Part shown: one piece after another, positions 43,762 to 54,057 of the stretch
Layout: every line of letters starts with the position of its first letter
Numbering within the stretch: the first letter of the stretch is position 1
NCBI RefSeq assembly: GCF_030538595.1
Contig: NZ_JAUNTS010000004.1
Coordinates: 1 to 64,000, forward strand
Direction: 5' to 3'
Length of the DNA: 64,000 nucleotides
Origin: Kocuria sp.
Lineage (GTDB): Bacteria > Actinomycetota > Actinomycetes > Actinomycetales > Micrococcaceae
Position numbers and translations under genes: made by a program
Notes under the pieces: generated by a model
Told to the model about the DNA's origin: nothing
The model's database searches: none
Seen by the model: only the letters and a program-made list of their open reading frames with translations

Positions 43762-44430
43762 GTGGAGCCTGTGACCCACAGCCAGCCCAGCACCGGATCA
43801 GCCGAGGACAAGCCCACCACCGTGATCCTGGTGCGCCACGGCCGGACGCCCACCACGGGCCAGGTTCTACCGGGTCGCGCGCCCGGGCTCCATCTGTCCC
43901 AACAGGGGCTTGACCAGGCGTTACACGTGGCTGACCGACTAGCAGGTGTACCGGTGAGCGCTATTTACACCTCCCCCATGGAACGTACCCGGGAGACTGT
44001 CGAACCCACGGAGGCAGCCACCGGCCTGACCGCCCGCATTGAGCCGGACCTCATCGAGTGCGACTTCGGTGACTGGACCGGACGGACTCTGTCCGAGTTG
44101 ATGAAGCTGCCGGAATGGTCGGCGGTGCAGCGGGCGCCGTCGTCGTTCCGCTTTCCGAACGGGGAGAGCTTCAGTCACATGCAGGCGCGGATGGTGGATG
44201 CTGTGGACCGGATTCGGGAGGCGCACCCCGGGCAAACTGTGGTGTGTTTTTCCCACGCCGACCCTCTGAAAGCAGTGCTGGCCCACGCGCTGGGCAGCCA
44301 TCTGGATCAGTTCCAGCGGATTGTGGTGGACCCGTGTTCGGTGTCCGTGATCGCCTATCACCCCGGGCAGGCCCCGCAGGTGTTGCGGGTCAATTCCACG
44401 GACGGTCCTGTGGCGCCGCTGGTTTTCTGA
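43762..44430 (+). CDS. Histidine phosphatase, MSMEG_4193 type
   Basis: About 222 residues. The catalytic RHG triad LVRHGRTP is at the start of the fold, then SPMERTRETVEP, CDFGDWTGRTL and VVCFSHADPLKAVLAH with the second His. Proteins of this subgroup are called phosphomutase-like but probably act as phosphatases. The start is uncertain: GTG 43762, GTG 43771 and TTG 43750 are all in frame without a clear ribosome site. It is followed 13 bases later by the SCO1664 gene. Confidence 0.82.
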   Translation: MEPVTHSQPSTGSAEDKPTTVILVRHGRTPTTGQVLPGRAPGLHLSQQGLDQALHVADRLAGVPVSAIYTSPMERTRETVEPTEAATGLTARIEPDLIECDFGDWTGRTLSELMKLPEWSAVQRAPSSFRFPNGESFSHMQARMVDAVDRIREAHPGQTVVCFSHADPLKAVLAHALGSHLDQFQRIVVDPCSVSVIAYHPGQAPQVLRVNSTDGPVAPLVF

Positions 44431-44443
44431 GCCCTGACACCCC

Positions 44444-45145
44444 ATGAACGACGACGAAGCCCTGCTGACCACCGGTGAGATCGAACTGGTGGGGCTGATC
44501 GAGTCCAGCAGCAACTCCGCTCTGTTGGTGCAGGTCAACGGTGAATCCGGGCAGACCATGGCGGTTTACAAACCCGAAGAAGGGGAGCGGCCGCTGCGGG
44601 ATTTCCCACCCAGAATCTACCGGCGCGAACGTGCGGCCTACGTGCTTTCGGAGGCGCTCGGGTGGGGATTGATTCCGCCCACGGTGCTGCGTGACGACGC
44701 CCCGTTCGGCCCCGGCTCCGTCCAGAAATTCATTCCGCACAACCCGGCCCAGCACTATTTCACGCTCTACGATTCCCACCCGGAAACTCATGGGGAGTTG
44801 CTGCGGATGGCGGTGTTCGACGTCGTTGCCAACAACACCGACCGCAAGGGTGGCCATGTGCTGCTGGATACATCCGGTCGGGTGTGGGGAATTGACCAGG
44901 GGTTGTGCTTCTCTGCACCCTTCAAGCTGCGCACGGTGATTTGGGAGTTTGCGGGGCAGTCAATCCCGCCTGACTTGGTGAGCGACCTTGAAAGGTTGCT
45001 GGAAGGGTTGCCGGAAGAACTGGAGGAATTGCTGTTTCCGGTGGAGCAGTACGCCATCCAGCTGCGAGCGCGGGAGTTGTTGGAAGCTGGCGTGTTGCCG
45101 TTCGACGAAACCGGCGGCTACCGCATCCCCTGGCCACCCCTCTAA
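44444..45145 (+). CDS. SCO1664-family protein
   Basis: 233 residues of unknown function found throughout actinobacteria. Seen: GLIESSSNSALLVQVN, the Lys in MAVYKPEEGERPL, DVVANNTDRKGGHVLLD with a metal/phosphate-like NNTDRK, and GIDQGLCF, a layout that recalls PI3/4-kinase or kinase-like folds. It usually sits beside the MSMEG_4193 phosphatase and a DUF3090 gene; the DUF3090 gene is absent here. Its stop is followed by a long inverted repeat. Confidence 0.78.
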   Translation: MNDDEALLTTGEIELVGLIESSSNSALLVQVNGESGQTMAVYKPEEGERPLRDFPPRIYRRERAAYVLSEALGWGLIPPTVLRDDAPFGPGSVQKFIPHNPAQHYFTLYDSHPETHGELLRMAVFDVVANNTDRKGGHVLLDTSGRVWGIDQGLCFSAPFKLRTVIWEFAGQSIPPDLVSDLERLLEGLPEELEELLFPVEQYAIQLRARELLEAGVLPFDETGGYRIPWPPL

Positions 45146-45164
45146 CGCCCCTGCCCGCCCACGA

Positions 45165-45229
45165 CTGCCGAGTGTCCGAGTTTGGTCGATTCCAGGGCGC
45201 TGCAACGACCAAACTCGGACACTCGGCAG
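45165..45229. repeat. Long inverted repeat, CCGAGTGTCCGAGTTTGG family, copy 2
   Basis: Exact 24-base arms 45165-45188 and 45206-45229 around a 17-base loop, 19 bases after the SCO1664 gene. The arm core is identical to that at 1417 and 48928. Confidence 0.95.
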
Positions 45230-45267
45230 CCGTGTGGGGCCGGGGGTGGCAACTTGTGGGCAACCGG

Positions 45268-45296
45268 TTGCGACCCGTGTGATCTACGTCTACAGT
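45268..45296 (+). promoter_or_regulatory. Promoter of the beta-glucoside operon
   Basis: TTGCGA (45268-45273), 17 bases, then TACAGT (45291-45296) is a good sigma-70-like promoter. Transcription would start near 45303 and run into the antiterminator leader. Confidence 0.65.
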
Positions 45297-45317
45297 TCAC
45301 GGTGAGTTAACGCTCAC

Positions 45318-45366
45318 AGGATTGTTACTTGGCCTCCCGGCGGGGAGTTGGCCCAAGGCAAGACCT
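45318..45366 (+). promoter_or_regulatory. Ribonucleic antiterminator (RAT) for LicT/BglG
   Basis: AGGATTGTTACT (45318-45329) and GGCAAGACCT (45357-45366) are the two conserved arms of the RAT hairpin that LicT-type proteins bind. Its 3' arm shares bases 45362-45366 with the terminator stem, so the two structures exclude each other. When unphosphorylated PTS signals sugar, LicT should stabilise this form. Confidence 0.88.
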
Positions 45367-45400
45367 GAGATGCACTGCGCGTGCGTCTCAGGTCTTTTTT
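45362..45400 (+). terminator. Intrinsic terminator in bgl leader
   Basis: Stem GACCTGAGA (45362-45370) with TCTCAGGTC (45386-45394), then TTTTTT (45395-45400). It is the default fold that stops transcription before bglF without LicT. Confidence 0.93.
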
Positions 45401-45481
45401 ATTGCCCGGAAACACTCCTCACGAGCGCAACCACGGACCCCGACGACGACGTACGGGGCGGAACTGACAAGGGAGAGCACC

Positions 45482-47446
45482 ATGGCAAAGGTGAACTATC
45501 CAGCACTTGCCGACGACATTCTGGTCAAAGTCGGCGGAGCTGAGAACGTGGACAGTGCCACGCACTGTATTACCCGACTGCGGTTGTTCCTGAAGGACAA
45601 TTCCAAAGTGGACAAGCAGGCTGTTGAGCAGCTGGAGGGTGTGATCACCACAGTTTCCACGGGTGGTCAGTTCCAGGTGGTCATTGGGGACAATGTCACC
45701 ACGGTGTATGACGCTTTCGTCAAGCATCTGCCTGACAAGGCGGCAGCGGGTGATGTTGAAGAGCAGGGCACCGGACAGAAGCAGAGTCTGCTCAATCAGT
45801 TCATTCAGCTGATCTCCGCCATCTTCCTGCCGGTGGTGTGGACCCTGGCCGGTGCAGGTTTGTTCAAGGCCTTTGTGGCCTTGGCTGTCACCTTGGGCAT
45901 TCTCAACGCGGAGTCCCAAACTTTTGTAATTCTGGATGCCGCAGCTGACTCGGTGCTTTACTTCCTGCCGGTTCTACTGGCCATCACAACGGCCAAGCGA
46001 TTCGGCGTCAATCAGTTTGTCCTGGTGGCCATTGCAGGCGCACTGCTCTACCCGACCATCATTGCGCTGAATGAGACTGGAGAGCCCGTGCACTTCATGG
46101 GTATTCCGGTGGTGATGACCAGCTACGTGTCATCGGTCATCCCGATCATCGTTGCCGGCTGGCTCCTGAGCTATCTGGAGCGCGGCATGGACAAGGTGCT
46201 GCCAACCGCCATCCGGAATTTCACCAAGCCGTTGATCTCCCTATTTGTGATGGTGCCACTGGTGCTGATTCTGATCGGTCCCATCTCCACCTACACGGCG
46301 CAGGGCTTGGCCGGTGGCATCACCTATCTGTTCAATCTGGCCCCCTGGCTGGGCGGCGCTCTGATGGGTGGCTTGTGGCAAGTCCTGGTGATCTTTGGCC
46401 TGCACTGGGGCCTGGTTCCCATCGCCATCAATGACCTCACCACCGTGGGCTACAGCTTGCTCTTCGGACCGGTCATCGCAGCGGTTCTGGCTCAGGGGGC
46501 AGCCACTCTGGCCGTATTCCTGCGCAGCCGCAGTGCCAAGCGCCGTCAAGTGGCTGGTCCCGCAGCCCTGTCCGGCATCATGGCCGGTGTGACCGAACCC
46601 GCGATCTACGGTGTGAACCTGCCCCTGAAGCGGCCGCTCTACTTCGGTGTGGTCGGCGGTGCCGTGGGTGGTGCCATCATCGGGCTCGGTGGCGGCGCCG
46701 CCAACACCTTCGTGGTGCCCTCCGCGCTCGCCCTGCCCGCTTACATTTATGTGGGAAGCTTTGCCCTCACATTGATTGGGTGCGGTGTGGCTATGGCGAT
46801 TGCCTTCGTTCTCACGTTCCTGTTCATGGACCGCGAAACCCCCGACGACGTCGCAGCAACGGCCACTGAAGCTGCTGTTCCGGCCCCGCCGGACCAAGTG
46901 GCACCGGCCCCGCAGGACCCCTCCGCGCCCACCGGCGTCAACCCGGCTGTGGCTACTGCAGCCGCTGGAACTGCCACGGCTACGCGCCACCGGGTGGTCG
47001 ACGTCGTTGCCCCGGTGTCCGGGCAGATGGTGGTCTTGGAAGAGGTGCCGGACAAGGTATTTGCCTCCAAGGCGCTGGGTGAAGGTGTGGGAATTGTGCC
47101 GGATGAAGGCACTGTTCGGTCGCCGATCACCGGCAAGGTCATTTCCGTGGCTTCCTCCGGGCACGCTTTTGGATTGAAGTCCGACGACGGTGTGGAACTG
47201 CTGGTGCACATTGGCATTGACACCGTTGAACTCAAAGGCCAGCACTTCACCGTGAAAGTGGCCAAGGGTGAGACCGTGAATGCCGGGGAGATTCTGGCGG
47301 AGGTGGACTTTGCCGCCGTGCAGGCAGCCGGGTACGACACCACCACCATTGTCACCGTCACCAATACCGCCAAATTGCAGGAAGTGACTCCAGCGGTGGC
47401 GGGCCCGGTGGAGGCTGGTGCGCCGGCCGTCGTCGTGATTCCGTGA
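45482..47446 (+). CDS. bglF: Beta-glucoside PTS IIBCA (BglF-like)
   Basis: 654-residue permease with all three domains: IIB with phospho-Cys29 (SATHCITRLR), IIC with ~10 helices (~105-465) including HWGLVPIAINDL and GVTEPAIYGVNLPLKRPLYF, an Ala/Pro linker, and IIA with phospho-His576 (LLVHIGIDTVEL). It imports and phosphorylates beta-glucosides or cellobiose-like sugars. ATG 45482 follows AAGGGAGAG. It is first in bglF-bglA-licT behind the RAT/terminator leader. The substrate class comes from the RAT and the downstream 6-phospho-beta-glucosidase. Confidence 0.93.
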   Translation: MAKVNYPALADDILVKVGGAENVDSATHCITRLRLFLKDNSKVDKQAVEQLEGVITTVSTGGQFQVVIGDNVTTVYDAFVKHLPDKAAAGDVEEQGTGQKQSLLNQFIQLISAIFLPVVWTLAGAGLFKAFVALAVTLGILNAESQTFVILDAAADSVLYFLPVLLAITTAKRFGVNQFVLVAIAGALLYPTIIALNETGEPVHFMGIPVVMTSYVSSVIPIIVAGWLLSYLERGMDKVLPTAIRNFTKPLISLFVMVPLVLILIGPISTYTAQGLAGGITYLFNLAPWLGGALMGGLWQVLVIFGLHWGLVPIAINDLTTVGYSLLFGPVIAAVLAQGAATLAVFLRSRSAKRRQVAGPAALSGIMAGVTEPAIYGVNLPLKRPLYFGVVGGAVGGAIIGLGGGAANTFVVPSALALPAYIYVGSFALTLIGCGVAMAIAFVLTFLFMDRETPDDVAATATEAAVPAPPDQVAPAPQDPSAPTGVNPAVATAAAGTATATRHRVVDVVAPVSGQMVVLEEVPDKVFASKALGEGVGIVPDEGTVRSPITGKVISVASSGHAFGLKSDDGVELLVHIGIDTVELKGQHFTVKVAKGETVNAGEILAEVDFAAVQAAGYDTTTIVTVTNTAKLQEVTPAVAGPVEAGAPAVVVIP

Positions 47447-47474
47447 CTGTAACAGCAAGCAACTGAGAAACTGA

Positions 47475-48908
<1,434 letters not shown>

Positions 48909-48927
48909 CCCCTTTCCCCTGCCTCCC

Positions 48928-49000
48928 CTTGCTGCCGAGTGTCCGAGTTTGGTCGATTCCAGGCCCCGAAATCGACCAAACTCGGACACTCGGCAGCAAG
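48928..49000. repeat. Long inverted repeat, CCGAGTGTCCGAGTTTGG family, copy 3
   Basis: Exact 31-base arms 48928-48958 and 48970-49000 with an 11-base loop, inside the bgl operon between bglA and licT. It could lower licT levels relative to the enzymes by partial termination or end-protection. Confidence 0.95.
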
Positions 49001-49044
49001 GTAGGGGGGGCGGTGGGTTGGTGGGTCTGGAGGGAGGGGGAGAC

Positions 49045-49887
49045 GTGGAGATCCTGCGGGTCTTCAACAACAACGTGGTACTGGCCAGAACGGCTGCCGG
49101 CGACGACGTCGTGCTGACCGGCCGTGGCCTGGGCTTCCAGGCCAAACCGGGCCAGCGCGTGGATCAGTCCAAAGTGGTTCGGACCTTTGCGCCGGTGGAT
49201 GGACGCGATATTGACCACCTGGGCCAGCTGGTTGCCGCCGTTCCACCGGAGCACGTCAAGCTGGCGGTAGTTGCGCTGGAGGCCGCCGGTCTCTCCGATG
49301 TGGCGGACACCAGCCCGTCCCTGCTGGTCACCCTGTCCGATCACCTGAGTTTTGCCATCAAACGGGTCCGGGAAGACATCCGCTTGGACTACCCGTTGGA
49401 GACGGAAGTGGGGCATCTGTTCCCCACCGAACTGGCCCAGGCGCGCAGAGTCTTGGAAGCGGTCAACGCGGAAAGTGAGGTCCAGCTACCGGACGGTGAG
49501 GCCGTTGCCATTGCATTGCACCTGGTCAACGTAGGTTTCACCACCGGTGATCTGTCTTACACCTACAAACTCACCGGCATCCTGCAGCAACTCTTGGATG
49601 TGGTGGGAGAGACCTACGGGCGGACGTTGGACAACCACAGCATCAGCGTGGCCCGCTTCATCACGCATCTGCGCTACCTGTTTGTCCGTATCCAATCGGG
49701 CAAGCAGTTGGAGGGGGAGCCCTCCGCCGTCGGGAAAGCGATCCGTGAATCCCAGCCGGAGGCGTACCGCTGCGCTGAGCTGGTGGCCACTTTGCTGGAT
49801 CTGCGCCTGGACACCACCGTCACACCGGATGAAACGGCATATCTGGCCCTACACATAGCCCGAGTAGTAGCGGACCCCCGGGTCTGA
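49045..49887 (+). CDS. licT: BglG/LicT-family transcriptional antiterminator
   Basis: 280 residues: N-terminal RNA-binding CAT domain (~1-55, VEILRVFNNNVVLARTAAGDDVVLTGRGLGFQ), PRD1 (~65-170, with LSDHLSFAIKRV) and PRD2 (~175-280, with NHSISVARFITHLRY and YLALHIARV). PRD histidines take phosphate from HPr or BglF to set activity. Its target is the RAT at 45318, so it controls its own operon. GTG 49045 follows GGAGGGGGAG. A G-rich stretch (49004-49044) lies just upstream, after the hairpin. Confidence 0.92.
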   Translation: MEILRVFNNNVVLARTAAGDDVVLTGRGLGFQAKPGQRVDQSKVVRTFAPVDGRDIDHLGQLVAAVPPEHVKLAVVALEAAGLSDVADTSPSLLVTLSDHLSFAIKRVREDIRLDYPLETEVGHLFPTELAQARRVLEAVNAESEVQLPDGEAVAIALHLVNVGFTTGDLSYTYKLTGILQQLLDVVGETYGRTLDNHSISVARFITHLRYLFVRIQSGKQLEGEPSAVGKAIRESQPEAYRCAELVATLLDLRLDTTVTPDETAYLALHIARVVADPRV

Positions 49888-49901
49888 CCCCCCCCACCTC
49901 C

Positions 49902-49966
49902 CTGCCGAGTGTGTGACTTTGGTCGTCAGGAGGGCCCAAAAACGACCAAACTCAAACACTCGGCAG
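49902..49966. repeat. Long inverted repeat, CCGAGTGTCCGAGTTTGG family, diverged copy 4
   Basis: Arms 49902-49926 and 49942-49966 pair with two mismatches (one G/A and one C/A type). It comes 15 bases after the licT stop. The core is altered (CCGAGTGTGTGACTTTGG), so it is an older or separately evolving copy. Confidence 0.9.
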
Positions 49967-50032
49967 AGGGGGCAGGCGGGGAGGGCAGGGGGGGCAGAGG
50001 GGGCAGGGAGGGCGGAGGGGGCGGTGGTTCCC
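49967..50032 (+). other. G-rich tract with G-quadruplex potential
   Basis: About a dozen runs of three or more G with short spacers lie between the hairpin and the HAD gene promoter region. On the plus strand this can form one or more G-quadruplexes. A weaker G-rich run precedes licT (49004-49044). Confidence 0.7.
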
Positions 50033-50075
50033 GATAGGCTCGAAAGTACCCAGCTACCCAAGGAGCACGCACCCC

Positions 50076-50897
50076 ATGACCAACTATCGCCTGGTTGCTT
50101 TTGACATGGACGGGACCCTGTTGGATTCCTCCCGCGGGATTCAGCCGGGAACACGCCGCGCCTTTGAGGCCATGCACGCCGCAGGTACCCGGATCATGCT
50201 GGCTTCCGGGCGCCCCATTCCGGGATTGCGCATGCTGGCCCGCACGTTGGACCTGGGGGAGAACCTGGTGTTCGCCGGGATGAACGGCTCCGTGGTGGTG
50301 GATCAGGCCACGGGTGCAGAGATTGCGCGCCATCCACTTCCTGAAGCGGTTTCCACCGAGCTGATTCGGCGTGCTGAAGCTCACGGCATCACCGTCATGT
50401 TGCCGCACGGGGATCAGCTGATTGTGGTGGATGGTTCCCATCCGCGCGTGCAGTACGAGGCCGCAGGTAATGATCTGGCCATCCAGGTGGTGGCCGACCT
50501 GACGGAAGTTGAAGGGCCCACCAAGGTGTTGTTCTGCGCCGACCGGGAGGCCATGGAACCTCTCTACCGAGAGTTGGTGGAGGATTTCACGGGCCGGATC
50601 GAGTTGGCTTTTTCTTCGCCCATCTACCTGGAGGCCACGGCATACGGCGTGGACAAGGGTTCTGCCATCCAGGACTACTGCGATGCCAACGAGCTCACCG
50701 TGGATCAGGTGATCGCCTTTGGCGACAACGGCAACGACGTCAACATGCTGCGCCGCGCGGGCCTTGGGGTCTGCATGGGTAACGGCATCCCGGAGGCGCA
50801 GGCGGCTGCGGATGTGGTCACCACCTCCAACAACGATGAAGGTATTGCCCGAGTCCTGGTCAAATACTTTGACTTTGAACTTCCCGCCACTTCATAA
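50076..50897 (+). CDS. HAD-IIB (Cof-type) phosphatase
   Basis: 273 residues. Motif I is FDMDGTLLD with nucleophile Asp10 and Asp12, motif II is the Ser in MLASGRP, and motif IV is GDNGNDVNMLRRAGLGV. The C2B cap lies between. Members dephosphorylate sugar phosphates, FMN or PLP. It is separated from licT by a hairpin and a G-rich tract but has the same strand; a role in beta-glucoside metabolism is possible but not shown. Confidence 0.9.
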   Translation: MTNYRLVAFDMDGTLLDSSRGIQPGTRRAFEAMHAAGTRIMLASGRPIPGLRMLARTLDLGENLVFAGMNGSVVVDQATGAEIARHPLPEAVSTELIRRAEAHGITVMLPHGDQLIVVDGSHPRVQYEAAGNDLAIQVVADLTEVEGPTKVLFCADREAMEPLYRELVEDFTGRIELAFSSPIYLEATAYGVDKGSAIQDYCDANELTVDQVIAFGDNGNDVNMLRRAGLGVCMGNGIPEAQAAADVVTTSNNDEGIARVLVKYFDFELPATS

Positions 50898-50909
50898 GGG
50901 GCCGTTGGG

Positions 50910-52334
50910 GTGGTGCCGGTGACCGGATTTCAGCGAGTGTGGGACGGTCCTCTGGCCGTTGAGCAACTGGCGGTGCAGTCTGTGGAGGCCGTGACTCAGG
51001 CTTTGGGAAGGCTGACGGACTCCACCGACCGCTACACGGTGTCCGCCCCGGCCACTTTTGCCGCCTTCGACTCCCTGGGACACCTGCGGATTGCCGGCCG
51101 CCGGCCAGAGGGTTTTGCGCCGCTGTCCGGTTTCTGGCGCACCCGCGACGGATGGCTGCGCACCCACGGCAATTACCCGCACCATGCCCGCCGCCTACTG
51201 TCTTCCCTTGGTCTCGACCCCCACCTGCCCGACGACGACGCCGCAGCTCATCTGGTCCCCGTTCTGTCCGCGTTGGCGGGTGCTGATGCGGAGGCCCGAA
51301 TCCAAGCCGCCGGGGGTATCGCTGCTCGTGTGCGGACACCTGACGAGTGGGCTGAGAGCGTCATGGCCCGAGTGGTTGCGGGTGAGCCCTGGATCAAGCT
51401 TGAACCTCTGCTGGAACGCTCTGCAACAACCGCATCCACGGCAACTCCGCCCGCAACAACCTCAACCCTGCCCGCAATGAACCCGGCAGCCACCGGTCCC
51501 ACCACGGCTGCCGTCAGTACCAGGTCGTGGGCTCCGAGCGATGACCCCCGCTATCCCTTGACCGGCCTGCGGGTTTTGGACTTCACCAGGGTGATCGCTG
51601 GCCCCATCGCCACGCGGCTGCTGGGTGCCCTGGGCGCTGATGTCCTGCGGATTGACCCACCCGGGATGCCGGAGTTGCTGGATCAACAGATCGACGCCGG
51701 ATTTGACAAGCGCAGCACCTACGCCGATCTCACGGACCCGCAGGTCAAGGCGCGGGTGATGGAGCTGGTGGGGACGGCCGACGTCGTGGTTATGGGGTAC
51801 CGGCCCAGGGCGCTGGCCAAGTTTGGCTTGGAACCTGCAGCGCTGCTGGCCACATTCCCGCACTTGGTGGTGGCTGAGTTGAATGCCTGGGGCACTCGTG
51901 GCCCGTGGGGTGAACTGCGTGGATTCGACTCGATTGTGCAGGCCGCCAGCGGTATTGCATGGATGTACCGGGACCACAACGCCCGCCCTGGGGCGCTGCC
52001 ATGCCAGGCGTTGGATCACGCCACCGGGTATGGCATTGCCGCTGGGGTACTTGGTCTGCTGGCCCGGCGTCGTGAATCCGGCTGCGGGGGCCGCGTTCAC
52101 CTGTCCCTGGCGCGTACGGCAACCGAACTCATGCGTCTCTCGGCCCCGAAAGCCGCCGTTGAGACCGTGGCTGAGCCGAAGACAGCTGCCGCCCCGGTGC
52201 CCAAGCTGCTACACAAGAACAGTGCATTCGGTGTCTTGGAGTACGTACCTCCACCACTGATGATCGGCGGTGAGCCACTCGACTACCGGCAGCCGCCCGC
52301 CTACCCCGGGGCTGCGGAGCTGGCCTGGGAGTGA
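50910..52334 (+). CDS. CaiB/BaiF family (class III) CoA-transferase-like protein
   Basis: 474 residues. The N-terminal part carries DSLGHLRIAGRRPEGF and resembles the class III start; a Thr/Ala linker (~170-200) follows; then the typical LTGLRVLDFTRVIAGPIATRLLGALGADVLRIDPPG and RDHNARPGALPCQALDHATGYGIAAGVLGLLARR. The catalytic Asp of active members lies in the family's conserved fold near RTYADL; I cannot verify it is functional. Substrate is unknown. GTG 50910 (or 50913) starts right after the HAD gene; AAGGGG is upstream. Confidence 0.8.
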   Translation: MVPVTGFQRVWDGPLAVEQLAVQSVEAVTQALGRLTDSTDRYTVSAPATFAAFDSLGHLRIAGRRPEGFAPLSGFWRTRDGWLRTHGNYPHHARRLLSSLGLDPHLPDDDAAAHLVPVLSALAGADAEARIQAAGGIAARVRTPDEWAESVMARVVAGEPWIKLEPLLERSATTASTATPPATTSTLPAMNPAATGPTTAAVSTRSWAPSDDPRYPLTGLRVLDFTRVIAGPIATRLLGALGADVLRIDPPGMPELLDQQIDAGFDKRSTYADLTDPQVKARVMELVGTADVVVMGYRPRALAKFGLEPAALLATFPHLVVAELNAWGTRGPWGELRGFDSIVQAASGIAWMYRDHNARPGALPCQALDHATGYGIAAGVLGLLARRRESGCGGRVHLSLARTATELMRLSAPKAAVETVAEPKTAAAPVPKLLHKNSAFGVLEYVPPPLMIGGEPLDYRQPPAYPGAAELAWE

Positions 52335-52428
52335 AAGCTGGGACGTGCAGTATGTGCTTCTCGACCGGGCACATGCTGCGTGGGAGCATGGGTGTAAGGA
52401 ACAGATCACACGGAGGGGCGGAGAGAAA

Positions 52429-52863
52429 ATGTCCACAGTGAATATCAGTAAGAAACATCCTGCGGTTTATCAACAAGTTGTGGGGCTCAGCGCAGCCGCG
52501 GAGGAGGCTGCCGCCGCAGCTGGGCTGGACAAGAAACTTGTTGAGCTCGTCAAGATTCGAGTTTCCCAGATCAATGGCTGTGCGTTCTGCCTCCGGATGC
52601 ACACCCGTGATGCCCTGGAGTTGGGGGAGTCCACCGATCGACTCGCAGTGGTGGCGGCCTGGTGGGAGTCGCAGTATTTTTCCAAGGCAGAGCAGGCAGC
52701 GCTCATGCTGGCGGAGGACGTCACGCGACTCAGTGTTCCGGGGCGCACTGTGGACACCAGTGCACTGACTGACGATCAGGTTTCCGCCGTCAACTGGATC
52801 GTGATCGTGATGAATGCCTGGAACCGGGTGGCCATCCGCAGTGGTTACCCGGTGGCTCCGTGA
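52429..52863 (+). CDS. AhpD-like alkylhydroperoxidase / carboxymuconolactone decarboxylase protein
   Basis: 144 residues. Cys51 and Cys54 with His58 form CxxCxxxH (NGCAFCLRMH), the AhpD redox motif, preceded by VELVKIRVSQ. The fold is all-helical and oligomeric. It may reduce peroxides with a partner or act as a thiol redox protein. ATG 52429 is 8 bases after GGCGGAG; the open frame further up lacks support. It sits between the CoA-transferase-like and lactonase genes. Confidence 0.88.
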   Translation: MSTVNISKKHPAVYQQVVGLSAAAEEAAAAAGLDKKLVELVKIRVSQINGCAFCLRMHTRDALELGESTDRLAVVAAWWESQYFSKAEQAALMLAEDVTRLSVPGRTVDTSALTDDQVSAVNWIVIVMNAWNRVAIRSGYPVAP

Positions 52864-52939
52864 GTCAAAGGCGGGCCCGGGTATCAGGGCCTTGTCCAGC
52901 ACTCTGTACTTGTCCGACGTCGTATATGGGAGTTGACTC

Positions 52940-53968
52940 ATGACTACTGAATCCCTGGTCCTGGTGGCCAACGCCGGTGAGGGGAGCATTTCCGTGTTCC
53001 GCTGTGACGGGCGTTCTTTGGAGCGTTTGTCCGTGACGGATGGGCTGACGGGCTGCTCCAATTTCGCGGTGGATGCGCAGCGCAATCTGGTGCACGCTGC
53101 CGTCAAGGGTGATCCCGCGGGGATCGTCACTTTGAGCCTGGATCGAGAGACCGGTGCATTGGAGCAGGTGGGTCGCGTAGACCTACCGCAAGGTGGCATG
53201 AACTACCTGTGGCTGACCAGGAATGGAACCGCTTTGCTCGGTGCTGCATACGGGGCTGGTTACGGTTTCACCGCACCCGTTGATGGCAGCACTGTGGGCG
53301 ATCCAGTGGCAACCGTGGAGTTCCCCAATCTCCACTCGGTTGCCACGAGCGCGGACGGCCGGTTCGCCTACTTTGTGTCCTTGGGTGCGGATGCGGTGGC
53401 GCAGTACGCACTGGAGGATGACCTCACGCTCACCCCGCTGGCCTCCGAAACCGTAGCGGCACCGGAAGGTTCCGGCCCGCGCCACCTGATTTTCAACGAT
53501 GCCCAAGACACCCTCTATGTGCTGACCGAGTTCTCCGGGGAGGTACTGCGTTTTGCCCGGGACACCACCACGGGTGAGCTGACCGCAGTGGATGCCACAG
53601 ATTCCGTCAATCCGGAGGCTGACCTGCAGCGCGGTGTCCTGGACGGAGACCCCCTGGAAGAACACGCCATCTGGGGCGCCGACATCCACTGGGGCGCCGG
53701 ACAAAGTCACCTGTGGGTCTCCGAGCGGACCGAGAGCACCCTGGCCGCGGTGGATGTTGCCGCGGATGGTTCCCTGACACCGTCGTCGGAGTACGTTGTG
53801 ACCGAAAGCCAGCCCCGCGGCTTTGCCACCAGCTCGGACGGTTCACTCTTGGTGGCTGCCGGCGAACGTTCCACGGAGGTTTCTCTCTACAGCGTGGACG
53901 GAGCGCAGCTGACGCTGTTGGACCGTGCGGAAACGGGCAAGGGCGCCAACTGGGTGCGTTTCGTCTGA
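52940..53968 (+). CDS. Seven-bladed beta-propeller lactonase (Pgl-like)
   Basis: 342 residues of the YbhE-type 6-phosphogluconolactonase family. Repeating propeller strands are visible (GEGSISVFRCDG, LHSVATSADGRFAYFVSLGADAV, GSGPRHLIFNDAQDTLYVLTEFSGEVLRFARD, SQPRGFATSSDGSLLVAAGE). The first and last strands close the ring. Members hydrolyse 6-phosphogluconolactone or similar lactones. It starts at ATG 52940 and ends before an inverted repeat. Confidence 0.83.
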   Translation: MTTESLVLVANAGEGSISVFRCDGRSLERLSVTDGLTGCSNFAVDAQRNLVHAAVKGDPAGIVTLSLDRETGALEQVGRVDLPQGGMNYLWLTRNGTALLGAAYGAGYGFTAPVDGSTVGDPVATVEFPNLHSVATSADGRFAYFVSLGADAVAQYALEDDLTLTPLASETVAAPEGSGPRHLIFNDAQDTLYVLTEFSGEVLRFARDTTTGELTAVDATDSVNPEADLQRGVLDGDPLEEHAIWGADIHWGAGQSHLWVSERTESTLAAVDVAADGSLTPSSEYVVTESQPRGFATSSDGSLLVAAGERSTEVSLYSVDGAQLTLLDRAETGKGANWVRFV

Positions 53969-53981
53969 CCACTCTCCCGCC

Positions 53982-54047
53982 GAGATCACCGGTTGTTGTT
54001 GAGAGCACCGCCTATAGCCGGTGTTCTCAACAACAACCGGTGATCTC
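53982..54047. repeat. Long inverted repeat between convergent genes
   Basis: 29-base arms 53982-54010 and 54019-54047 (core ACCGGTTGTTGTTGAGA) with one mismatch and an 8-base loop. It lies between the lactonase and FadH-like genes. Confidence 0.94.
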
Positions 54048-54057
54048 ACGGCTGGGA

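Noticed and set aside
49967-50032. CRISPR-like or minisatellite array
   Set aside because: The G-runs have no constant unit or spacers; low-complexity G-rich tract fits better.
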